Source of the DNA: Thermoanaerobacterales bacterium | GTDB taxonomy: Bacteria > Bacillota > Thermosediminibacteria > Thermosediminibacterales > Tepidanaerobacteraceae | Direction of reading: 5' to 3' | Assembly (NCBI GenBank): GCA_012840135.1 | Contig: DUMA01000018.1 | Span: 1 to 64,000 of the forward strand | Length of the DNA stretch: 64,000 bases | In this document: in pieces, positions 1 to 8,778 of the stretch | How positions within the stretch are numbered: the first letter of the stretch is position 1 | How the letters are laid out: every line of letters starts with the position of its first letter | The notes under the pieces: generated by a model | Databases searched by the model: none | What the model was told of the DNA's origin: nothing | Seen by the model: the letters and a program-made list of their open reading frames with translations, nothing else | Position numbers and translations under genes: made by a program

Positions 1-116
1 CAAAAATTATGGTCCAAACCTGCTGAAAAATAGCAGGGTATTGGAAAATAAATGAATAAAGATTAGGTTATCAAGGTCCAATGAAAAAAGGATAAGATTT
101 AAAATCGCGTTTTTCA

Positions 117-827
117 ATGGTAACTAATTACTCTGATGATATCATCCGTTGGACTGTGGCACCGGAACTTCCAGGAGCTCTGGAGATGGGCAGAGAACTT
201 AAAGGCCGAGGCATATTGCCATCTATAGGCCATAGCAATGCCATATATGAAGAGGTCCAAAAAGCCTTTGAAAACGGATATACTCATATAACTCATCTTT
301 ACTCCGGCATGTCTATGGTCCGCCGCATTAATGCTTATCGATATGCAGGGGTTGTAGAAAGCGCTTTTTTAATAGATGAAATGACTGTAGAGATCATAGC
401 AGATGGGAAGCATCTGCCTCAGAGCTTGCTCCAATTGATATATAAGATAAAAGGTCCCGACAGCATATGTCTTATAACCGACTCTATGAGAGCAGCAGGG
501 ATGCCCGATGGGGAATACATCCTCGGTTCCTTGGAGGGCGGCCAAAAAGCCATTGTGGAGGATGGCGTGGCAAAACTTCCGGATAGAAGCGCCTTTGCGG
601 GGAGTGTGGCTACTACCGACAGGCTTGTCAGGACCATGTTCAAAATAGCAGGAGTTCCTTTACTAGATGCGGTTAAGATGATGACTGCAACACCTGCCCG
701 AATTATCGGCGCAGATGACCGTAAAGGAACTCTCGCTCCGGGTAAAGATGCTGATGTAGTGATTTTTGATGAAGATATTAATATAAAAGAGGTTATAGTG
801 AAAGGTAGTTTGAGATATAAAAACTAA
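117..827 (+). pseudogene. nagA: N-acetylglucosamine-6-phosphate deacetylase, N-terminally truncated
   Basis: The 236 residues match the C-terminal two thirds of NagA (family length about 380), the zinc-dependent amidohydrolase that turns GlcNAc-6-P into GlcN-6-P and acetate. Visible are VAPELPGA near the start, the metal/substrate histidines in GHSNA and THLYSGM, the catalytic Asp in TDSMRAAG, and the end-domain motif GTLAPGKDADVVIFD. Missing are the N-terminal sandwich strand, the first metal site (HxH) and the LEGPF glutamate, roughly 145-155 residues. The frame upstream of the ATG meets stops at once (for example TGA at 24-26) and shows no NagA sequence in the 116 bases available. There is no clear ribosome site at the ATG. 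Most likely a dead 3' fragment left by a deletion or rearrangement; a separately made partial domain is the less likely alternative. Confidence 0.75.
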
Positions 828-894
828 TCAATCGTATTTAAAAAAATTTATGTTATGCCAAATAGTATTTTATAAGATAATAAGGAGGATAATT

Positions 895-1977
895 ATGAAA
901 AGAAAGATTGCGTTCCTACTCATCATTGTGGTGCTTGCATCTTTGGTAATCAGTGCATGCGGTTCCACAAAAACTAATCAACCTGCATCACCTAAAGCTC
1001 CTGCGAACACATCAACAACAAATTCTCCATCAACAGAGAAAAAGTTTACACTCAAGTTAGCCGGAATAAAGACAGAAAATGATCCTGCTACCTTAGCCAT
1101 GGAGCGTTTTGCAGAAATAGTTAACAGCAATACCTCTGCCAATATTACCGTAAAAACTTTCCCTAATAGCGTTCTTGGCTCTGTTAACGACATGCTGAGT
1201 GGTATGCCAAACGGTATAACAGATATGTTTTATAACACTTTATCATGTTATAGCTGGCTTGAAGGTGCCAAAAAGTTTAATGCTGTTGCAGCGCCTTTCA
1301 TTTGGAATAGCCACGATGAACTGCAGGCATTTTTGGATTCCGATATTGCTAAAGGATGGTTTGAAGAGGCTGCTGCATCTACAGGAGTGCGAGTACTCGC
1401 TGCTGCGGGAGAACTTCCACCTAGACAATTGACAGCAAATCGACCTATTAGATCTGCAGCGGACTTCGAGGGCCTGAAAATTAGAACAGCTGAATCGGCA
1501 CTGGTCCAGCAGACAATGAAAAAATTGGGTGCTACACCTGTTGTTATACCATTTGCCGACTTATATATGGCTTTAAGGCAGGGAACAGTCGACGCGCAGG
1601 AAAACAATTTTATCACAGTTAAAAATAACAGTCTCTATGAAGTACAGAAATACTTTATGAAGACTGATTATATCAGGGATGTTTCCGCAATATTTATAAG
1701 TGAAAATATATGGAAACAATTATCTCCCAACCAGCAGGCCGTTCTACAGGAAGCTGCCCGTAAGGCTGTAAATTATGAAGCTGAACTGATTGCTGCATCT
1801 ATGGATGAAACTATGAAGTTCTTAAATGAACATATGACTTATGTTGAGATTGATGTAAAATCAATTCGGGATAAACTGGGAGCAAATTTTTATAAGGAAA
1901 TCGATGATGCTGGAGGACTTTGGCCTACAGGCACTATAGACAAAATACTGGAATTTAAAGCTAATTATAACAAGTAG
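895..1977 (+). CDS. dctP: TRAP transporter solute-binding lipoprotein (DctP family)
   Basis: Extracytoplasmic receptor of a tripartite ATP-independent periplasmic (TRAP) transporter, which uses an ion gradient to import organic acids. The start is the ATG at 895, 6 bases after AAGGAGG; a longer frame from 850 has no ribosome site. Residues 1-22 form a lipoprotein signal with lipobox ISAC (Cys22 lipidated), followed by a Ser/Thr/Pro/Asn linker to about residue 45 and the DctP fold. The GLKIRTAES segment holds the conserved Arg that binds a substrate carboxylate in this family, so an acidic ligand is expected. It is followed by the two membrane genes; a strong hairpin in the gap may raise receptor mRNA levels relative to the permease. 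The cupin and SIS neighbours hint at a sugar-acid substrate, which is inference only. Confidence 0.93.
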   Translation: MKRKIAFLLIIVVLASLVISACGSTKTNQPASPKAPANTSTTNSPSTEKKFTLKLAGIKTENDPATLAMERFAEIVNSNTSANITVKTFPNSVLGSVNDMLSGMPNGITDMFYNTLSCYSWLEGAKKFNAVAAPFIWNSHDELQAFLDSDIAKGWFEEAAASTGVRVLAAAGELPPRQLTANRPIRSAADFEGLKIRTAESALVQQTMKKLGATPVVIPFADLYMALRQGTVDAQENNFITVKNNSLYEVQKYFMKTDYIRDVSAIFISENIWKQLSPNQQAVLQEAARKAVNYEAELIAASMDETMKFLNEHMTYVEIDVKSIRDKLGANFYKEIDDAGGLWPTGTIDKILEFKANYNK

Positions 1978-2004
1978 AACCAGCTTTTGCTTAATATGGA
2001 AGGG

Positions 2005-2035
2005 GTTATACCCCTCAGAATATGAGGGGTATAAC
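2005..2035 (+). promoter_or_regulatory. Intercistronic hairpin between dctP and dctM
   Basis: A perfect 12-bp stem (2005-2016 with 2024-2035) and a 7-base loop sit just before the dctM ribosome site. No T-run follows, so it is not a standard terminator. Such stems after binding-protein genes usually protect the upstream mRNA end and so make more receptor than permease; that role is inferred here. Confidence 0.7.
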
Positions 2036-2056
2036 TTACTAAGGAGGATGGATTTA

Positions 2057-3343
2057 ATGGCAATACTTATCATTTTTATTGTTATGTTCGTCTTTATGTT
2101 TCTTGGTATGGATATTTTTATATCCATGGCAATTGCCGGAAGTACGTATTTGCTTACCACCGGTAATGGTCCGTTAACCATGATATCAAATAACATGATA
2201 AACGGTTTGGCTAATATACCATTATTGGCAATTCCATTTTTTATTCTTGTAGGGGAATTGATGAATATATCAGGTATGACTGACCGACTCTTGGACTTTT
2301 CACTTTTCTTTATCGGAAAATTTAAAGGAGGTCTTGCTCACGCCTGCATAGTTGTCAATGTCATTTTTTCTTTAGTTTCCGGTTCAGGGCCTGCCGATGC
2401 CGCAGCGATTTCCCCAGTACTGCTGCCAAAAATGAAGGAAGAAGGTTATCCTGAAGATTTCTCAGCAGCCTGTAATGCTGCAGGTGCCGTGTTGGGTCCA
2501 ATTATTCCGCCGGGTATACCAATGGTGTTTTTAGCGCTGATTACAAATTTGTCCATCGGCCGATTATTTTTAGGTGCTATGATTCCAGGTTTATTAATGG
2601 CCCTATTAATGGGAGTTGTCGTAATCATAAAAGTGCGAAAGATGAATTTGAAACCCCACAAAGGCACTATGACATGGAAGGGATTTTGGAAAGTCCTTCG
2701 GGAGTCCTGGCTCTCCCTGATCGCACCTGCAATTATTTTCGTTGGTGTGTTCTCGGGAATGGCTACCGTTACTGAGGTTGCAATACTTGCTACGGCATAC
2801 GTACTGATTATAGGCATCTTTGTTTATAAAAAAATAACATTCAAGGGTATGTTCAAGGCTTTTAAAAATACTGCTTTGTTTTCTGCAGCTATCATGGCTC
2901 TTTTTGCAGTAGCTGGCATTTTTTCTTACATGATTGCAGTCGAGGGACTGGGAACTCAGCTTATTCAACTGATAAATCAGTATGACATGTCACCTGCTAT
3001 GTTTTTACTGTTTTGCAATATCTTATTTTTAATTCTTGGCATGATTATGGATGCAACCCCCGCCATGCTGATCTTTGGACCTTTGCTTCTGCCTATCGCC
3101 ACTCAGTTGGGCATAGACCCTACGCATTTTGGTACAGTTATGATCTGCAATCTTATGATAGGTTTGATTACACCGCCCGTAGGCGCACTGTTATTCTTAG
3201 AAACAAAAATTTCAGGCCTTCCTTTTGAACGTGTAACCAAGGCAGCAATTCCCTTCGTTGGAGCATTACTGATTGCACAAGTTCTTACAACATACATTCC
3301 GGACATAGTAACATTTCTTCCGGATTTAGTGTTTGGAGGGTGA
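2057..3343 (+). CDS. dctM: TRAP transporter large permease subunit (DctM family)
   Basis: The 428-residue membrane protein is the transport channel subunit of the TRAP system. It is hydrophobic throughout, with about 12 predicted helices, and carries DctM-typical stretches such as SGSGPADAAAISPVLLPKM, LGPIIPPGIPMV and DATPAMLIFGPLLLPIA. The start is ATG 2057, 9 bases after AAGGAGG; the ATG at 2048 overlaps the ribosome site itself and is rejected. It is followed by the small subunit dctQ only 4 bases after its stop. The order here is P-M-Q, whereas Q usually precedes M. The ion dependence and substrate cannot be read from the sequence. Confidence 0.93.
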   Translation: MAILIIFIVMFVFMFLGMDIFISMAIAGSTYLLTTGNGPLTMISNNMINGLANIPLLAIPFFILVGELMNISGMTDRLLDFSLFFIGKFKGGLAHACIVVNVIFSLVSGSGPADAAAISPVLLPKMKEEGYPEDFSAACNAAGAVLGPIIPPGIPMVFLALITNLSIGRLFLGAMIPGLLMALLMGVVVIIKVRKMNLKPHKGTMTWKGFWKVLRESWLSLIAPAIIFVGVFSGMATVTEVAILATAYVLIIGIFVYKKITFKGMFKAFKNTALFSAAIMALFAVAGIFSYMIAVEGLGTQLIQLINQYDMSPAMFLLFCNILFLILGMIMDATPAMLIFGPLLLPIATQLGIDPTHFGTVMICNLMIGLITPPVGALLFLETKISGLPFERVTKAAIPFVGALLIAQVLTTYIPDIVTFLPDLVFGG

Positions 3344-3347
3344 TGTG

Positions 3348-3830
3348 ATGAAAAAAATATTGGATAAAATAGCAGATTTACTGGCTAATATCTCAAGTGC
3401 CTTGTTTATTATCATCTTTGCAATAAATATGTTAGAAATAATCAGCAGAACTTTTATTAATTATTCTTTGTTATGGGTATCTGATGTGACTGTCATTTGT
3501 GTAGTATGGATGATTTGTTTGTCTATGGCTGTAGCTGTTTACCACAAAGAACATTTGATAATGGATTTTTTGGTAAATAAGATGCCGAAAAAAGTACAAC
3601 GGATATTGACTATTGCCATTAATATCATTTGTATTGCTTTCTTCTTTATGCTTTTCTACACAGGTCTACAAACTGCTGCAACTAAGAAGGCACTCATTTA
3701 CCCATCTATTATGTGGTCACAATTATGGTCCTATTCGGCTTTGCCTGTATTTGCAATTTTATCTGCAATATTTATGATACCACGGCTAATCAGCTCGTTT
3801 AAAGGCAATACGGCAACTGAAGCCAAATAA
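3348..3830 (+). CDS. dctQ: TRAP transporter small permease subunit (DctQ family)
   Basis: The 160-residue membrane protein has four predicted helices and matches the DctQ small subunit, which pairs with DctM in the membrane. Typical features are the first helix ending in EIISRTFINYSLLWVSDVT and the charged HKEHLIMDFLVNKMPKK loop. The ATG at 3348 lies 7 bases after GGAGGG, which is inside the dctM 3' end, so the two genes are probably translationally coupled. The alternative ATG at 3333 overlaps dctM and lacks a ribosome site. Confidence 0.9.
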   Translation: MKKILDKIADLLANISSALFIIIFAINMLEIISRTFINYSLLWVSDVTVICVVWMICLSMAVAVYHKEHLIMDFLVNKMPKKVQRILTIAINIICIAFFFMLFYTGLQTAATKKALIYPSIMWSQLWSYSALPVFAILSAIFMIPRLISSFKGNTATEAK

Positions 3831-3849
3831 GGATGGTGATAAGGTTATT

Positions 3850-4182
3850 ATGAAGTTATATGTTAATCAGGTTGACATAAGCCCGATTAAATTCGAGGAA
3901 TATGAATACATACCGTTACTGACAGAAGAAAACGGTTGCCAGGCGGGATGCAGGACCGGGCTTTTAATGTATACCCAATTGGAATACAAACAGGGCGGTA
4001 TTCATGAAGATCAAGAGGTTTTTTACGTATTAGAGGGAACCGGCAGTGCCCTGGTGGGGGAAAGTGAATTTAAACTTTATCCCGGGATATGTTTTATCGT
4101 TCCGCCAGGTTTGTACCATTCAATTAAGAGGGATAAGGAATGTGATTATGTTAAAATGTTCTTTTTCCACGCTGCTGTTTGA
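3850..4182 (+). CDS. Cupin-domain protein
   Basis: A 110-residue single-domain cupin. The two cupin motifs are visible: GGIHEDQEVFYVLEGTG (metal His and Glu) and YPGICFIVPPGLYHSI (second His). Small cupins of this type are metal-dependent isomerases or ligand-binding proteins, often for sugars or sugar acids. It lies 19 bases after dctQ and shortly before the SIS-domain gene, so it probably belongs to the same catabolic cluster and may process the imported compound. No specific reaction can be assigned. Confidence 0.8.
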   Translation: MKLYVNQVDISPIKFEEYEYIPLLTEENGCQAGCRTGLLMYTQLEYKQGGIHEDQEVFYVLEGTGSALVGESEFKLYPGICFIVPPGLYHSIKRDKECDYVKMFFFHAAV

Positions 4183-4253
4183 TTTTCCATTACTAATTAC
4201 AATGGGCGATTTTAATTGAAAATATAATAATACAAATCGAAAGGAGTAATAAA

Positions 4254-5015
4254 ATGAATAGGGAAGTTCAAGAATATAAGAAAATAATATCATCTATATT
4301 TGATGAAATAATTTCGGAGGAAGAGTCGGTCAAAAAAGCTGCTGCTGTTATTGGCGATTCAATTATGAGGGATCAGGTCATTCATGTTATAGGACCAGGT
4401 GGACATTCTAATATGGCAGTAGAGGAAATGTTTTCCCGCGCAGGTGGATTTGCCTGCATCAACGCCATATTAGATCCCGGAACGAATCTTAGCCATGGCG
4501 GATTCCGCTCTATGAAGGTTGAGAGAATTCCTGGCTATGCTGCTGCCGTTCTTAATTCTTATGGTGTCGGCAAAACTCCTAATGAAGTCCTTATTATCAT
4601 AAATGCCTATGGTATCAATGCCATGACAATTGACTGTGCCCTTGAAGCGAAAAAACTTGGGGTAACAACTATAGCCATTACTTCAAGGTCCTTTGCAGAC
4701 AGGATTCCTAAGGATCATCCTTCACGTCATCCCTCAGGTGCAAATCTGTATCAATCCGTCGACATCTTTATCAATAACCATCTGCCGTACGGTGATGCTA
4801 TCATTTCTATCGATGGCTGTGAACAGAATGTCGGCCCCACATCCACATTTTGCAACTGTTTTGCTGCAAATTACCTCGTAATGGAAACCTGCAAGTATCT
4901 GGTATCTAAAGGGTACACACCTCCTGTTTTTAGAAGCGGGAATATGCCCGGCGGTGATGAATATAACAAGCATCTTGTTGAGAAGTATTCTGGAAAGGCA
5001 ATCCTATTATTCTAA
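4254..5015 (+). CDS. SIS-domain protein (UPF0309-like sugar isomerase domain)
   Basis: The 253-residue protein has a SIS fold (phosphosugar isomerase/binding). The N-terminal GPGGHSNMAVEEMFSRAGG segment forms the sugar-phosphate loop, and IINAYGINAMTIDCALEAKKLG the second SIS strand-helix unit. It resembles the uncharacterised UPF0309 group, members of which sit in carbohydrate clusters. A good ribosome site (AAAGGAG) precedes ATG 4254. Together with the nagA remnant, the TRAP genes and the cupin this suggests use of an amino sugar or sugar acid; the exact reaction is unknown. A long hairpin follows. Confidence 0.85.
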   Translation: MNREVQEYKKIISSIFDEIISEEESVKKAAAVIGDSIMRDQVIHVIGPGGHSNMAVEEMFSRAGGFACINAILDPGTNLSHGGFRSMKVERIPGYAAAVLNSYGVGKTPNEVLIIINAYGINAMTIDCALEAKKLGVTTIAITSRSFADRIPKDHPSRHPSGANLYQSVDIFINNHLPYGDAIISIDGCEQNVGPTSTFCNCFAANYLVMETCKYLVSKGYTPPVFRSGNMPGGDEYNKHLVEKYSGKAILLF

Positions 5016-5061
5016 GATAAGCGCTTGTGTTGTATAAAATTAGCTTGATATTAATGGGAAA

Positions 5062-5103
5062 GGCACAGGAATTGTATCTGCATATCTTAACAATCCCTGT
5101 GCC
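5062..5103 (+). terminator. Hairpin terminator after the SIS gene
   Basis: A 14-bp stem with one mismatch (5062-5075 with 5090-5103) ends the TRAP/SIS cluster. Only a poor T-stretch follows, so termination may be incomplete. Confidence 0.5.
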
Positions 5104-5246
5104 GATTTAACTTTCTGAGTTATTAAATGGCATCAAAAAACATGTATTTCTATTGAAAAAACAAACCCCCAAAAGCCACAAAAAACCTGCATCTTCATCT
5201 CCGAAAAAATGGACATTTATGATATAATATAGCAAGAAGTAGAGGG

Positions 5247-5933
5247 ATGAACCTTCAAAAAGCCCTTGAGAAAAAACTAATAAAAGCCAGGAAAATAAGG
5301 ATAGAGAAAATGGGAGGGCAAAAGGGGGCTGTTCCTTTGATATCGAAAAAAGATGCCATGAATTGCAAAAAACAATTGAGAAAAATCTTTATTGAAAACA
5401 GGTTAAAACTTGATGAAAAGGATATAATGGAAAAAAGCGCAAAGATTATGTCAAAACTTTTTTCCATTAAAGAATACAGGCAGGCAAAGACCATCATGTT
5501 TTATGTCGATGCCAGAAATGAGGTAAAAACCAAATATGCCATTAAAAAAGCCCTGGCCGAAGGCAAGAGGGTGCTGGTGCCGAAGGTGAAGAAGGGAAGC
5601 GGCCTTCTAGCGGTAGAAATCGGAAGCCTTGAAGAGCTTTCACCGGGCACCTTCGGCATACTGGAGCCGGAGGGGGAGGAAGGTATACCTCCCGAGGAAA
5701 TAGATCTAGTGGTGGTTCCGGGGGTGGCCTTTGACAGAAGGGGCAACCGAATAGGCTACGGAGCTGGGTTCTATGATGGTTTTTTGCCGAAGCTTGGGCC
5801 TGGCGTTAAAAAAGTAGCCGTGGCCTTTGAGATGCAGATGGCCGAAAGCCTGCCCGCAGAAGAACACGATATAAAAATAGATATGATTATAACCGAAAAT
5901 GGCATATACGATTTTCGATGCAATACTAAATGA
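5247..5933 (+). CDS. 5-formyltetrahydrofolate cyclo-ligase
   Basis: The enzyme converts 5-formyl-THF to 5,10-methenyl-THF with ATP, returning a dead-end folate to the one-carbon pool. The phosphate-binding and catalytic motif RIGYGAGFYDGFL lies near residue 170; LVVVPGVAFDRRGNRIGYG is family-typical. At 228 residues it is about 40 longer than most relatives. The ATG at 5247 follows GTAGAGGG, while the internal ATG at 5358 would give the usual length but has a poor ribosome site, so the start is uncertain. A TATAAT-like box at 5223-5228 suggests a promoter just upstream. Confidence 0.92.
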   Translation: MNLQKALEKKLIKARKIRIEKMGGQKGAVPLISKKDAMNCKKQLRKIFIENRLKLDEKDIMEKSAKIMSKLFSIKEYRQAKTIMFYVDARNEVKTKYAIKKALAEGKRVLVPKVKKGSGLLAVEIGSLEELSPGTFGILEPEGEEGIPPEEIDLVVVPGVAFDRRGNRIGYGAGFYDGFLPKLGPGVKKVAVAFEMQMAESLPAEEHDIKIDMIITENGIYDFRCNTK

Positions 5934-5940
5934 AATGCCC

Positions 5941-6097
5941 GACTGTCTTCAGAAAAATAGACTGCCGGCGAGCATTACCGGCCCGCATGTATTATCCATG
6001 GGACTGGCTCTTGATGATGCGGCTTGCTGCCGCGGAAGGCGCGGGAGCCTTTCCAAGCGGAATAATGCATGCGGGTTTTTATTTAACAGTCTTTTTT
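5941..6097 (+). ncRNA. Strongly structured RNA region, unassigned (terminator, leader or small RNA)
   Basis: Between the cyclo-ligase and guaA lies a nested fold. There is a small hairpin (5964-5968 with 5978-5982), a 14-bp stem (5982-5995 with 6062-6075, one G-U pair) capped by inner stems (6006-6010 with 6045-6049; 6019-6023 with 6029-6033), then T5. An outer GACTGT/ACAGTC pair (5941-5946 with 6086-6091) is followed by T6. The two alternative T-runs could be a terminator for the folate gene, an attenuator for guaA, or a free RNA of about 155 nt. No purine riboswitch core is recognisable. The length and the long-stem-with-bulge outline are loosely like 6S RNA, but no 6S sequence signature could be confirmed. 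Confidence 0.45.
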
Positions 6098-6195
6098 GGG
6101 GTAGTTTTTTTACAATACATTATGGAAAAGCTTTAAATTTTATGGGATAATATAAAATGGACTTGATTTTTATGGTCGGAAACGGAGGTCATTTA

Positions 6196-7731
6196 ATGCA
6201 GCAAGTCAAGGAAAATGTCATCATTCTGGATTTTGGGGGTCAGTACAGCCAGCTGATTGCCAGGCGAGTGCGGGAAGCCCACGTGTACTGTGAAATATTG
6301 TCTTACAAAACACCCCTGGAAAAAATCCTGGCAAAAAAGCCGAAGGCCATCATATTTTCCGGTGGTCCCGCCAGCGTGTATTCTGAAAATGCGCCGGTGT
6401 GCGACAGGCGACTTTTCGACTCGGGTATCCCGATTCTGGGCATATGCTACGGCATGCAGCTTATGTGCCACCTGCTGGGAGGGAAGGTTGAGCCTGCAAG
6501 AGCCCGGGAGTACGGTCGTGCGGATCTTTTTGTGGATGAAGAGGGGGGATTGTTTTGCGATCTGGAGACGAAGATGACCGTTTGGATGAGCCACAGCGAT
6601 TCGATTCTGGCTCTGCCCGAGGGATTTAAAACTCTGGCCCATACAGCAAACACGCCCCATGCCGCCATAGGCAACGGCGCAAATCTTTTCGGGGTGCAGT
6701 TTCATCCCGAGGTGGTGCACACCCCCCGGGGGAAAGAGATATTGAACAATTTTCTCTTCGGCATTGCGGGTTTGAGCGGCACCTGGTCCATGACGGCTTT
6801 CGTGGAGGAACAGATAAAAATAATCAGGGAAACGGTAGGGGACAAAAAGGCCCTTTGCGCCTTAAGCGGCGGGGTGGATTCCTCGGTAGCGGCATTGATA
6901 ACCCACAAAGCCATCGGCGACAACCTCACCTGCATTTTCGTAGACCATGGCCTGCTCAGGAAAAATGAAGCTCGAAGCGTGGAGAAAACCTTCAGGGACA
7001 GGTTCCACATTAATTTAATAGCCGTGAATGCAGCCGAGCGTTTCCTCGAAAAGCTTAAAGGAGTGACGGACCCTGAGAAAAAGAGGAAAATCATAGGAGA
7101 GGAATTTATAAGGGTTTTTGAGAGTGAAGCTGCAAAACTTGGAAAGATAGATTATCTCGTCCAGGGGACACTGTACCCGGACGTCATAGAGAGCGGTACC
7201 GAGACTGCTGCGGTCATAAAAAGCCATCACAACGTGGGGGGCTTGCCGGAAGACGTGGAATTTGAACTCATAGAGCCCCTGAGAGATTTGTTCAAGGATG
7301 AGGTGAGAAGGATTGGCGCCCAGCTGGGCCTTCCCGAAGAAATAGTTTACCGCCAGCCCTTCCCGGGGCCCGGCCTTGCCATCAGAGTGCTGGGTGAGGT
7401 GACTCCTGAAAAACTGGATATTTTGAGGGAAGCCGATGCCATAGTATACGAAGAGATAAAAAAAGCCGGCCTCTACAGGGAACTGTGGCAGGCATTTGCG
7501 GTGCTGCCGGATATAAGAAGCGTCGGCGTCATGGGAGATGAACGCACTTATGCCTATACGGTGGCCGTCAGGGCGGTAGTGAGCGAAGACGGCATGACAG
7601 CAGACTGGGCGAGGCTTCCCGCAGAAGTACTGGACAACATATCCACCCGCATAGTCAATGAAGTCCCCGGGGTAAACCGCATAGTCTATGACATAACTTC
7701 GAAGCCGCCGTCTACGATCGAATGGGAATAA
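6196..7731 (+). CDS. guaA: GMP synthase (glutamine-hydrolysing)
   Basis: Makes GMP from XMP, glutamine and ATP. The 511 residues are the normal length. Domains in order: class I glutamine amidotransferase with nucleophile Cys in GICYGMQL (about residue 84) and QFHPEV; ATP pyrophosphatase with P-loop [10 protein letters not shown] (about 225); and the C-terminal dimerisation domain ending in KPPSTIEWE. The start is ATG 6196, 7 bases after GGAGGT, giving [16 protein letters not shown]; the upstream ATG at 6157 has no ribosome site. A sharp terminator follows the stop. Confidence 0.97.
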   Translation: MQQVKENVIILDFGGQYSQLIARRVREAHVYCEILSYKTPLEKILAKKPKAIIFSGGPASVYSENAPVCDRRLFDSGIPILGICYGMQLMCHLLGGKVEPARAREYGRADLFVDEEGGLFCDLETKMTVWMSHSDSILALPEGFKTLAHTANTPHAAIGNGANLFGVQFHPEVVHTPRGKEILNNFLFGIAGLSGTWSMTAFVEEQIKIIRETVGDKKALCALSGGVDSSVAALITHKAIGDNLTCIFVDHGLLRKNEARSVEKTFRDRFHINLIAVNAAERFLEKLKGVTDPEKKRKIIGEEFIRVFESEAAKLGKIDYLVQGTLYPDVIESGTETAAVIKSHHNVGGLPEDVEFELIEPLRDLFKDEVRRIGAQLGLPEEIVYRQPFPGPGLAIRVLGEVTPEKLDILREADAIVYEEIKKAGLYRELWQAFAVLPDIRSVGVMGDERTYAYTVAVRAVVSEDGMTADWARLPAEVLDNISTRIVNEVPGVNRIVYDITSKPPSTIEWE

Positions 7732-7753
7732 TAACAATAAAAGCCGTCAAATT

Positions 7754-7779
7754 GCACCCGGGTCAAAACCCGGGCTTTT
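7754..7779 (+). terminator. Rho-independent terminator after guaA
   Basis: CCCGGG (7757-7762) pairs with CCCGGG (7769-7774) over a 6-base loop, followed by C and T4. It isolates guaA from the pst promoter. Confidence 0.85.
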
Positions 7780-7788
7780 CTACGGGAA

Positions 7789-7853
7789 TTTACACAAACT
7801 TTACATAAACTTAACAATTTTATAACATGATTTGTATGTATACTTGCTATGAT
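7789..7853 (+). promoter_or_regulatory. Pho-box array and promoter for pstCA
   Basis: Four hexamers stand exactly 11 bases apart: TTTACA 7789-7794, TTTACA 7800-7805, TTAACA 7811-7816 and ATAACA 7822-7827, each separated by 5 bases. This matches the PhoP box of Gram-positive bacteria (TTAACA-like direct repeats with 5-base spacers). A -10 box TATGAT (7848-7853) lies 20 bases after the last repeat, so the array covers the -35 region as in PhoP-activated promoters. Expected effect: induction of pstC-pstA under phosphate limitation. Confidence 0.85.
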
Positions 7854-7887
7854 TTTATTGGAATAATTTAAAGAAGGAGACATATTT

Positions 7888-8778
7888 ATGGCTAACCCGA
7901 AGCTCATGAATAAAATTGGCAGGAATTTTACATTATTATGTGCCAGCCTTCTTATTGTGACGACTATTTCGATAATTATATTCATTGCCTCAAAGGGTTT
8001 GTCCACTTTTATTAAAGACGGGGTGTCCATTGCGGATTTTTTATTTGAGAAGGTGTGGCGGCCCGATGCGCCCAAATCCGAGGGAGGACCGCTGGTAGGG
8101 GCACTACCTTTCATAGCAGGGTCCGTGGCGGTATCCCTGCTGGCGCTTGTTCTGTGCACCCCTTTCGGTCTTGGTGTAGCTATTTTCATGTCGGAAATTT
8201 CTCCCCGTTGGGGCCGCAAAGTCCTTCAGCCTGTAATTGAGCTTTTTGTGGGCATACCATCTGTTGTTTACGGGTGGATAGGTCTCAGCGTGCTGGTGCC
8301 TTTTATCAGAAACCATATAGGAGGCCTTGGATTCAGCCTCCTGGCGGGATCTATAGTTCTGGCCATCATGATATTTCCCACCATAGCCAGTGTCTCCACC
8401 GACAGCCTTCAAGCCATGTCCAACGATATCAGGGAAGCATCCCTGGCTCTTGGGGCCACCCGCTGGCAGACCATAAGGATGGTGCTTATTCCTGCAGCTC
8501 TTCCGGGGATTTTGACGGGTGTCGTCCTGGGCCTTGCTAGAGCTTTTGGAGAAGCTTTGGCGGTACAGATGGTCATAGGAAATGCCATCAGGATGCCCGA
8601 TTCCCTGTTAAAACCGATGCATACCATGACAAGCATAATAACGATGGAAATGAGCAATACGGTGATGGGGACCGTGTGGAACGATGCCCTCTGGTCTATT
8701 GCACTGTTATTGATGTTCATATCCTTTTTGTTTATCATGCTCATCAGGATCATTGAAACCAGGAGGGCTGTAAAATGA
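7888..8778 (+). CDS. pstC: Phosphate ABC transporter permease PstC
   Basis: One of two membrane subunits of the high-affinity phosphate importer. The 296 residues include an N-terminal helix, a periplasmic loop and the ABC permease core. The EAA motif is visible as REASLALGATRWQTIRMVLIPAALPG near residue 190, and GLARAFGEALAVQMVIGNA is typical of PstC. ATG 7888 follows AAGGAG by 9 bases. It overlaps pstA by 4 bases. No pstS binding protein precedes it and no pstB ATPase follows, so these partners must be encoded elsewhere. Confidence 0.95.
   Translation: MANPKLMNKIGRNFTLLCASLLIVTTISIIIFIASKGLSTFIKDGVSIADFLFEKVWRPDAPKSEGGPLVGALPFIAGSVAVSLLALVLCTPFGLGVAIFMSEISPRWGRKVLQPVIELFVGIPSVVYGWIGLSVLVPFIRNHIGGLGFSLLAGSIVLAIMIFPTIASVSTDSLQAMSNDIREASLALGATRWQTIRMVLIPAALPGILTGVVLGLARAFGEALAVQMVIGNAIRMPDSLLKPMHTMTSIITMEMSNTVMGTVWNDALWSIALLLMFISFLFIMLIRIIETRRAVK

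Noticed and set aside
2-55. An 18-codon open end at the left edge (frame 2, ending in TGA) that could be the tail of a gene
   Set aside because: The visible residues match no family I know and the start is outside the window.
5899-6150. Two open frames in the guaA leader
   Set aside because: They have no ribosome sites or conserved motifs and lie over the strongly structured RNA region.
6193-7737. Long minus-strand frames opposite guaA
   Set aside because: They are shadows of the guaA codons; composition and motifs fit only the plus-strand frame.
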